From NCBI GenBank assembly GCA_027922465.2, contig BQMF02000045.1, forward strand, positions 496,001 to 560,000: a stretch of 64,000 nucleotides of DNA, read 5' to 3'. The stretch comes from Turritopsis dohrnii. Taxonomy: Eukaryota > Cnidaria > Hydrozoa > Anthoathecata > Oceaniidae. Position numbers and translations under genes: made by a program. Under the pieces are notes generated by a model that was not told the origin of the DNA, ran no database searches, and worked only from the letters and a program-made list of their open reading frames with translations. Within the stretch, counting starts at the first letter, position 1; every line of letters starts with the position of its first letter. Shown here in pieces: positions 56,955 to 64,000 of the stretch.

Positions 56955-57573
56955 GATACATAATCATGAAAATTATTATGAATAATAGCAGTAGATGGTT
57001 CTTCATTAATGGTTACACAATGGTTATTAAAGTTATTATGATTACTTGGTAATGGGAGAAAATCTATTTTTGAGAAAGCTTTCGACTCTGTTACATCTGA
57101 AAGAACAAGCTTGTTATAATTTGGTTTTGCGTAGTTCTCAGTTTCAGTCAAAATGCTTATTGGAAAAATGCATTTGTGATATGGAGTTAATTAACATTGG
57201 ATTCTTAATTAATACTGATACAATTATATGGATGCTGTCTACTGCAATTTTCAGTATTCACAAAAACGTCCATTTCTAAAAATGCAGTTGTTGCTTGACA
57301 AAAAAACTCTTTAACATAAACTGAATTTCGCTCCTGGTGTAATCGAAATTCTTCCCAAGACCTGTTGTCATTTTCTGCAAACAGGAACTGAGAGTAAACG
57401 AGCTTGAAATTTCTAATATATGCAACATTATCTTGATATTCTCTAACAAAGTTTACAACTGCTACTCTTAATTTTAGATAGTCAGAAAAAAATTTACATA
57501 GCTCCACTCCGCGAATAGGTAGATATGGATCGTTTAATCTCAATTCTTGAAGAGTCAAATGCTCCATGGTCAC
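56955..57573 (-). pseudogene. Helitron N-terminal OTU-like region
   Basis: The frame from 57573 reads LKLRVAVVNFVREYQD and later SWEEFRLHQERNSVYVKEFF and CQATTAFLEMDVFVNT. This is the pattern of the OTU-type cysteine-protease-like segment that precedes Rep in many plant and animal Helitrons ('..FchQA.A.fLnmdI.v.'). The catalytic GDGNCLF box is not visible. A frameshift near 57210 moves to the frame of 57151-56955, which reads up to the MITE insertion point. Confidence 0.55.
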
Positions 57574-57648
57574 GTTCTCTAAAATAATCTTTCACTCAAC
57601 ATTTTCTGATTCGTTTTCCGGAATTCAAAAGATTCGCTATTCACCAAA

Positions 57649-57670
57649 GTTCAGTTATACATAACTGAAC
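57649..57670. repeat. Perfect 10-bp palindrome with 2-bp loop
   Basis: GTTCAGTTAT-AC-ATAACTGAAC lies about 80 bp upstream of the first recognised Helitron codon. It may be a remnant of a 5' hairpin, a protein-binding site or chance. Confidence 0.5.
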
Positions 57671-57864
57671 AAACTAAAACTTCTTCGACTGCTTCTTTCT
57701 TTCTTGAATGAATGAATGAACCTTAAACTTTTAACCATAATTTCATGAATTTATCAATCGATTAGTTTATCAGTGTATTTGAACATAAAACTAAATTAAT
57801 AGAATAATTTTTTGTGTCTGTTTTAGGAATAGTTTAGGGAGTAGTTTACCGTCTAACAGGGCCA

Positions 57865-58475
57865 CAGTGTGTTTCATAATGTTGGAAAGGAAAATTTTAT
57901 AGATGTTTCTTTAAGGTGTGAGTAAAGGAAAAAAAATAGCTTTTGTTTTTAAATTAATCCTTTTGACAGGAATATGTTTATATCAAGTATGATATCTTTT
58001 CGGAAAGCTTATTTATATCTCTAAAAGCTGATGTTAAAAATTTTGAGGTAAAATAATATTTTTGATTTTAGAGTGAGTCAAAGAACATGAACCTTGTTGT
58101 ACAAACGTAGCTCCATTTACAAAACGATTTCAGTTTTACTTACGTTTTTTACTCTTTTGTAATCCCAAGACATATGTACTGCTTGTAAGTGTCGCAATCG
58201 CCAGTAAATGTCGCAAACGCCAGTAAATGTCGCAAAATTGCCAGTGTGTCGCAATTCAACAGTAAGTGTCGCAAAATCGCCAGTTACATCAAACGTAAGT
58301 GGCTCTGACACGAAAAATAAACACTGAAAAAAAGAGCTTCAAAGATTTATCTTTTTCACGTGAACTAATTCTTACTCACACCTAAAATGAATATAACGAA
58401 TTTCATAATACTTTCTACATCGAATTAGTTCACGCGAATTTAAAATTTCCAGTTCCACCATTATGAAACACACTG
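57865..58475. mobile_element. 611-bp CAGTGTGTTTCATAATG MITE carrying a minisatellite
   Basis: The left end CAGTGTGTTTCATAATGTTG pairs with CATTATGAAACACACTG at the right end, which is followed by TA (58476-58477). The left flank reads CA instead of TA, probably a mutation. Inside both ends, TCACACC/GGTGTGAG also pair. It belongs to the same family as 62014-62637 by its ends. The interior carries the GTCGCA minisatellite. Confidence 0.82.
58185..58284. repeat. GTCGCAAAATCGCCAGTAA minisatellite inside a MITE
   Basis: Four to five units of about 20-21 bp, such as AAATGTCGCAAACGCCAGT. It gives a spurious 64-codon minus-strand ORF rich in GDFATLT-like repeats. The same repeat is at 6601-6700. Confidence 0.8.
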
Positions 58476-58477
58476 TA

Positions 58478-59250
58478 TCATCAATGTGATTGTCTGCACG
58501 TTTTTCTTTTATGGTTAAGTTGCAAACACTCTCTTACACAAGTTGCGACTTACCTCTAGATCCGCCACTGATAGGTTTAGTAGAAATAGATTTTCATATT
58601 CTATGTTATGTTGATTTAAGTTATATACATATATACAATATAATTTTTATCATTTTGTGATCCTAGGCATGTATTAAAATCTTTGAAACGCCCAAGTTTC
58701 TCTTCTTACTTATCCAAGTTATGAACAATTTTGTGTAACGTTAACTTAAGTATATTACCAAATTCACATTGCTGGCAAAATTTTGAAGGTTTGCACAAAA
58801 AAACAATTGGAAGGTTCTGATTTTAAACTTTACGCACCATTATTTCATAGGTACGGCTCAAGCTTTGGGATTCCAATAGTAATTCCGATTCCCTGATTTT
58901 TACCGAAATAACCCGATTTACGGACAAATGCTTTCCGAAAAAGGGGGTGGTTAGGAGATCAGCGTTCATTTTCAGTCAGCTACGATGAACCACGAACACC
59001 AAAATTAGCCTACATTAATTATGTTAAGCAAACGTATATAAGAATAGAAGCTGCATATAATAGTATATTTGAGATTAACACATTATGTACGTTGCACGAA
59101 GACCTTACTAGCATTCTCACTTTCAAAAGCAAATTTAAATTACGCAATCAAAACGAAGCACAAGATTGAACTAGGAGGCTAAAAATAACAGTACATTTTA
59201 AAAAATCTAACGAAAATTGGCATCATGAATTTATATCAAAACTTAACTCA
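58478..59250. other. No gene seen
   Basis: AT-rich sequence with no recognisable repeat boundary or coding signal. Confidence 0.4.
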
Positions 59251-59409
59251 TTAAGGGTACAGTTTTCCTATAAATTCATGGTGCTGTTTCAAGCTATAAT
59301 TTTCCGCCCCTATGTTAATTTTCGTTCTGCCCTCTTCTTCGCCTTTTTCTACTTCGGCATCCTTTGTCACTTTTCCACATACATCTCCCGTGCTACATTT
59401 ACATCCAGG
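59251..59409 (-). CDS. Short open stretch with clustered Cys, unassigned
   Basis: A 52-codon minus-strand stretch begins directly after a stop codon and reads PGCKCSTGDVCGKVTK, then an acidic Glu-rich run, ending LYP-stop. It has no Met start, so it could only be an exon (no convincing acceptor in phase) or a decayed fragment. The Cys spacing recalls metallothionein-like proteins but is too short to claim that. Confidence 0.15.
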   Translation of the reverse strand, partial: PGCKCSTGDVCGKVTKDAEVEKGEEEGRTKINIGAENYSLKQHHEFIGKLYP

Positions 59410-59644
59410 TCAATCTGTTGATGTTTGTGCTAAAAAAACAAAACGTGAACAAATTCAACATTAAAATATCTTATATATGGTGAAATAGTATGAAGGCTCC
59501 CGCGATTTATTTTATAAATTTTTTAAATCCATAAAAATAAATAGTTTTTTTCTTGCAGAATATACAGTAAATATAGTCAAGACATACCAACACAGAACTG
59601 TCCACATGAAAACTTTCTTTCTATTCTAGTTGCATGTTTTCACT

Positions 59645-59846
59645 AGACAATCCACCACACTCCACAAGACAAAATCCTCTCTTATGTTTCATCATTAACT
59701 GACCAAAGGCTTCTTAGTAGAATCATGACAGGCTTCATCAGCAAGTATAGAAAAAGATTTATTTCTCTTTATTTCTTCTAAAATCTGGTCAGATATCAAA
59801 CTCCCACAATACTGATTCAGATCATCTTTGGAAATGTAAGTAGCAT
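59645..59846 (-). pseudogene. Fragment of a hAT-type transposase (DUF4371 / ZMYM-like)
   Basis: The frame reads NATYISKDDLNQYCGSLISD then QILEEIKRNKSFSILADEAC, followed by HDSTKKPLVS, and after a shift REDFV. This is the start of the RNase-H-like hAT domain labelled DUF4371 in ZMYM-type proteins, whose consensus is '..I...kyFSIiaDEt.D.s..eQls...Ry......ireeFv'. The first catalytic Asp (ADE) is present. Upstream and downstream are stops and no more of the protein, so it is a relic. Confidence 0.65.
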
Positions 59847-59849
59847 TCT

Positions 59850-60580
59850 TTTTCTAGATAATTCCAAATTATATCTACAATAATTTATGCAAGCTTATTT
59901 CCATTCGATTCTACCCTTTGTTTTATTCGATTATCAACCATGACATGCACAGGAACAAAATTACTAGAACATAAGGACCCTGTCAGCACACCAAACATTT
60001 CTTTCACTTTTTTAAATAACTTATATTTATTTTTTCATTTATATAGCACTGCCCTTTTTGTCGTCACAGCATCACTTCCTTATGTTTTTGTCTCTCATAC
60101 CCATACTTTACATCGTTCATGGCAGTATTTTTCTTTGTTCCACTTTTGTTTTATTTATTTGCTAGGTATTTTTAGATATTTTTTATAATCATATTTTTTA
60201 ACATATTTGTATATATATCCAGGACCCACGTTGATAGCAGCAATTTTATTTTGTTGAAGTGACTATCCTGGCTAAACATTATTTAAATAAATAAATAAAT
60301 ATGATTTCAAAAATCTGCGCTTAGTAAGGGATCGCACTAAATTAAAAGAATATATTACATAACTGAATATATTGCATGTAAAACACACGAAAATTTAAAA
60401 CACAAGTTAAAAATATGTTATCATATCAAAATGAAAAAATGCCTCGTCACTCAAGGGGACAATAATTGAAAATATTAATGACAAAAAGTTTAATTTACAA
60501 CAGAATGCATCGCCCATATAAATTCAATCCGTCGTTAAAAGTGGAGTCGAACAAGAAACAAACGTCCTGATTTGGTTATT
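59850..60580. other. No supported gene
   Basis: An 82-codon plus-strand ORF (59940-60188) is Phe/Leu-rich in a T-rich stretch and looks like composition. An AAATAAATAAAT microsatellite lies near 60285. Confidence 0.4.
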
Positions 60581-60925
60581 TCACAATAATCCAATTTGTT
60601 GCCAAGATTCTTCACGAAGTAGACAATTCAAGAACGTTGTAAAAGTTCTCTTGCTGAACTTTTCATCAGGTAAAAGCTTGAATGATACGAAATTATGTTC
60701 ATCTTCTTGAAAGGACGCCACAATATTCCATCCATCACTATCATCCAACCGGTTGTTAATTTCTTCCTTAACAGATTTCAACATCGACACCAAATACTTT
60801 TCTATCAAATCGATATCCTTCTGTTGATATTCTTCCAGATGAGACAGACCACATTTAGTATTTTGTGATTTCCAGCTCAATATAACGAAATCATATCTAG
60901 ATTTTATCAATGGTTCATTTTCCAT
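60581..60925 (-). CDS. Hypothetical 114-residue protein
   Basis: An ATG-initiated minus-strand frame with a globular-protein composition and no low complexity. It includes RYDFVILSWKSQNTKCGL, DIDLIEKYLVSMLKSVKEE (a likely amphipathic helix) and LPDEKFSKRTFTTFLNCLL. No signal peptide or membrane helix is visible, and I recognise no family. It sits alone between a hAT relic and MITE-type repeats, so it may be a small host gene, a single exon or a piece of an unrecognised element. Confidence 0.4.
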   Translation of the reverse strand: MENEPLIKSRYDFVILSWKSQNTKCGLSHLEEYQQKDIDLIEKYLVSMLKSVKEEINNRLDDSDGWNIVASFQEDEHNFVSFKLLPDEKFSKRTFTTFLNCLLREESWQQIGLL

Positions 60926-61213
60926 CTTCGATTTCTGAGGTATGGCAGAATATTAAGTTCCGATGAAATTCTTAAAAAGGAAATCTTTTGAAGTTTCTGC
61001 TTGAACGCAAGAATCCTTATTATATACCCTTAGCAGTTAGAGCCTTATCGATTATTAATAGGGCTTTCGCGGAGGTTCATGTGCTGAGTAATGAAAGAAG
61101 AAGAAAAAAATAAGCAACGGTGCATGTGTTAACGATTTATTTCAACACATGCTGCATAAATAATGGAACTTTTTTCTTCTAACTGGCAAAGCAAATGCTT
61201 ATGTTATGCAACT

Positions 61214-61786
61214 TTCTTATCGATAAAAAAAAGTCGGCAAAAAGTGACTAAATTTTGGCTAGGTGACTAATATTTTTTGCTGACTAAAATTTTTGCCGAC
61301 CTTTTTTTACCGACTTAACTTTTTTTATTATTATTATTATCATTTATTATTTCATTATTTCTTATTAAATTTGCCAAACTCTGTGTTTTCAATTTTTATC
61401 AGCTGTTATTTCCAGTAGTATGAAAATGTAATTGAAATCTAATTGTGTAAAGAAGAACAAGTACACCAGGACAAACACAAACTGAATAAAAGAAGAATCA
61501 GGAAGAATAAAATAACGAAAATACACAAATGAAGAAAAAAAGCTGTTTATGAAATTGACTAACTAACCTAATTCACCTAACCTTTCGTTTTTGTGTTTTA
61601 GCTATTTTATTCCTTAAAAAACTTTCAAATTATCCAAACTTTCTTCGTCATTTTTTGTCTTTGAAATTGGTCGTTAAAAAGTGACTAAACTCGAACATTT
61701 AGTCAGCAAAAAGTGTGTAAATTTTGTCCGAGTGACTAATTTTTTTGCAGACAAACATTTTTGCCGACTTTTTTTTACCGACAAGG
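61214..61786. repeat. Foldback region with TTATCG-GTAAAAAAAAGTCGGC hairpins
   Basis: TTATCGATAAAAAAAAGTCG at the left end pairs with CGACTTTTTTTTACCGACAA at the right end. Each end is itself a hairpin of about 105-115 bp (61214-61320 and 61672-61786) rich in AGTGACTAA and GCCGAC. It is either one 573-bp element with compound ends or two copies of a small MITE in opposite orientation. Confidence 0.7.
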
Positions 61787-62013
61787 TAATTTTTTGTGTT
61801 TTTATATTTTGTGTCATTATTCGTTTTTTTTGTTTCTTTTGTTCCTGGTTTTGATGTGACACAAACACCCATCTACCCCTCCTCCTGTTACTGTTTTCAC
61901 AACTTTTCGGTCATTACATAACTTGCATTACGTGCTTGTTTTGTGTGAAAACAGTTCTCTTGAAATGTTTCTGCTGTGAAAGTAAAGTAATTATGCCATA
62001 ACATCAGCTTGTA

Positions 62014-62637
62014 CAGTGCGTTTCATAATGTTGGAAATGGAAATTTTAAAAGTGTTTTTTTAAATGAATATATCAAATTTCAAAATAATTTTTACATCAA
62101 TGGAAAGCCATTTTCAAGCTCTTTCGGCTAGTATATTTTTGTGAAAAATGAAAAAGTGGGTTTTGAAAAAAAAAGGAAAATGTCATCGAAAAATGTAACT
62201 AAATTTTTAATGTTCGATTAAGATGTGAATGAAAAGAAAAGATTTTTGGAAACAATGACAGCAATTTGGAAAACAATAAACAAATTTAAGTTGTGTGTTC
62301 ACGAAAGACGTTTAACTTTTATGTTTTAAAATATCAATTTGGGGGTCTCAGTGCAAAGATAAAATTAATAAAAAATTTGAATGGATTCAGTGTTTTGAAA
62401 CAATAAGCACGATGTAATTAAACTATGTGTTAATCGACCATTAAAAATTTAATTGCATTTTTCCAAGACATTTTCCTTATTTTTTCAAAAACCACTTCTT
62501 CATTTTTCACAAAAACATACTATCCGAAAGAACTTGAAAATGGCTTTCCATTGATGTAAAAATTATTTTGAAATTCGGTATATTCATTTAAAAAAACAGC
62601 TTTAAAATTTCCATTTCCAACATTATGAAACACACTG
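62014..62637. mobile_element. 624-bp CAGTGTGTTTCATAATG MITE with about 185-bp TIRs and TA target site
   Basis: TA (62012-62013) precedes CAGTGCGTTTCATAATGTTG, and the right end CATTATGAAACACACTG stops at 62637 before TA. The arms, about 62014-62200 and 62455-62637, match well, including the inner TGGAAAGCCATTTTCAAG. There is no coding capacity. Same family ends as 57865-58475. Confidence 0.9.
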
Positions 62638-63059
62638 TATATTACATCCGCAAAGATTTCGAAATCTAAATTTGAAAATTAGGAAACTTTCGGAAGTTAT
62701 ATTGCATATGTCACTGCAACATAAAGAGAAAATCGTGAGAAGTTATTGAATTATTATCACACTTTTATTTTAGAGAGTTTCTGTTTTAATTAAATCTTAA
62801 AAAAATTAAATGACGTTTTTTTTACTATAGCAACACTGTACTTTAGGTGAAGATTTTACAGATACACTTGGAATTTCGCTATTAGTGCAGTCTGAATTGT
62901 CATAAAAAACAGTTCCGTGCGATTTTTTTATTCGAAACAAGTGTTACACATTTTTTGGAAAGATTAAGCATGGTTTCCATATTTTTAGGGGGCAAAATGC
63001 ATTTTGCAGACCAGAATATAACAGACCCCAAAAACAGAAAAATCGTCATACATCAAAAA

Positions 63060-63660
63060 CTATGATAGATATTTCAATGAAATTCTACTCACATATTACC
63101 CTGAAAGTATGAAATACGTCTGTAGTGTTACAGGGTTTTATAACGTCACAATGGTAATTTACAGACCAGAATATGTTTTTCGGTTTTAGTCTGTAAAATT
63201 CGTTCGCCTTTGCAAATTTTGTTGAAAAATTGCAAGATTGTTAAAGTCATTAAAAGAAATCATCTGTGATGGTTTCATTTAAATTGCGTAATTTGAACTT
63301 GAGTTATGGGCTGGTCCTTAAATTGTCAACTTTCCAATTGACCAGTACATAAAAAATAAACAGAAAATGTGGTCACTCATAAGCCGTACAAGCAATTTTA
63401 ATGAAAAGTTATTCTTGTAAAATCGACTTCAAATTGAATTTCCTAATGTCATAATGTCATAATGATAATTTACAGACCAGAGCATATTTTTAGATTTTGG
63501 TCTATAAAATCCGTTTGTTTCAGTAGATTTTAAGGAAAGTTTGCGAAGATGTTTAATACAATAAAAAAAATCATTTGTGAAAGTTTTGTGTAAATTGCTG
63601 TTGTAAAGCATAAGTTATAATCTGGTCTTTAAATAATCAATTTCCCCACCCACTTTCCAG
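63060..63660. repeat. Diverged tandem duplication, period about 311 bp
   Basis: AATTTACAGACCAGA...GGT(C)TGTAAAAT(T/C)CGTT, AAATCAT(C/T)TGTG and a GTCTTTAAAT-like part occur in the same order from 63155 and from 63466. A further CAGACCAGAATAT lies near 63008. The copies differ at many sites, so the duplication is old. Confidence 0.55.
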
Positions 63661-63678
63661 TATGTGAATAAAACAGAA

Positions 63679-64000
63679 CTAGCCGCCAAGGCGGCGTCGC
63701 TCGCCGCCCATATCCAACTGCTCTGTGTATCACTGTATCAATAAACGGCAAATTACTTTATAAACGGCTCATACAACTTGGAAAAGATTCGAAGTCACAA
63801 CCTCTGGTGTGCAGTCAGTGTTACATCAGTGTTACATTAACTATTTTTCAGGTTTTTCATTATGTGTGACTTATTTATTTTTTAAAACCAATCGTTGATC
63901 AGTACAACAATACACTCAAAACGTAGGAAGAAGAACTTCCACTTTTTATTAGCTTTTGTAAAAAAGCTTTTTTAAAAAAGTTACGCGCTCAAACATGGGT
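63679..64000 (-). mobile_element. 3' end of another short Helitron, running off the window
   Basis: On the minus strand it ends with the GC hairpin and CTAG/T at 63679, followed outward by A on the plus strand. The interior matches the 3' part of 52903-53765 (TGTATCACTGTATCAATAAACG, then TTACGCGCTC near 63980), with an insertion of about 60 bp near 63820-63880. Its 5' end lies beyond position 64000. Confidence 0.85.

Larger units (their letters stand above)
49245..57573 (-). mobile_element. Decayed autonomous Helitron with nested insertions
   Basis: Minus-strand pieces appear in the order of an animal Helitron protein: OTU-like region (57573-56955), variable region with a DUF6570-like block (56334-55430), Helitron_like_N/Rep (55060-54131 and 52800-52470), spacer region (51845-51495) and SF1 helicase (50204-49245). 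Helitrons move by a rolling-circle mechanism using the Rep HUH nuclease and the helicase. Stops and frameshifts occur in every part, so it is dead. Later insertions sit at 56337-56952, 52903-53765, 52217-52349 and 50207-51492. Neither terminus was identified. Confidence 0.88.

Noticed and set aside
58117..58311. 64-codon ORF with FATLT-like repeats
   Set aside because: It is a read-out of the 20-bp minisatellite inside a MITE.

Overview
This is an AT-rich, gene-poor piece of an animal nuclear genome. The split genes have GT...AG introns. There are APE-type non-LTR retrotransposons of the L2/CR1 group, Helitrons, many TA-flanked inverted-repeat elements and an internal CCCTAA tract. The mix (Helitron protein with an OTU-like N-terminus, a decayed multi-copy repeat gene, a hAT DUF4371 remnant) fits an early-branching invertebrate, most likely a cnidarian such as a hydrozoan. 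That is an inference from composition; no single marker proves it.

Only two host genes are well supported. On the minus strand, 25836-22161, four exons with matching splice phases encode a 534-residue SLC16-type (monocarboxylate-transporter-like) protein. On the plus strand, 41131-43324, three exons joined by phase-1 introns encode the substrate-binding and C-terminal parts of a flavin amine oxidase of the polyamine-oxidase type. Its FAD-binding N-terminal exons are not visible. A 114-residue minus-strand ORF (60925-60581) and a 95-residue plus-strand ORF (6037-6324) are possible small genes without recognised function.

Most of the rest is mobile DNA. Two L2/CR1-like LINEs lie on the minus strand: a nearly complete one (7592-11058) with all endonuclease and RT motifs but two compensating frameshifts, and a 5'-truncated one (34382-36616) sitting inside a short Helitron. 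A family of short Helitrons starts TCTATATATTAATAGCC and ends with a GC hairpin plus CTAG. It occurs as head-to-tail arrays at 15783-17651 and 33910-37389, and as single copies at 52903-53765 and at the right edge of the window.

From 57573 down to 49245 lies a decayed autonomous Helitron on the minus strand (OTU-like region, Rep with HUH and two-Tyr motifs, SF1 helicase). It was hit by at least four later insertions: a TA-flanked MITE, a short Helitron, a 133-bp hairpin and a 1.3-kb foldback element built of AACGTT repeats. Two of these restore the Helitron reading frame when removed with one target-site copy.

Other structures are a 650-bp duplication inserted between duplicated flanks (11893-15191), a 1.27-kb foldback element (19943-21209), a hairpin whose loop is telomeric repeat (32294-32469), a pogo-like MITE, two CAGTGTGTTTCA MITEs, and a 380-bp cluster of TGACTC sites. 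Long stretches (1-3500, 25840-31300, 38320-41100, 44700-47980) show no gene I can support.
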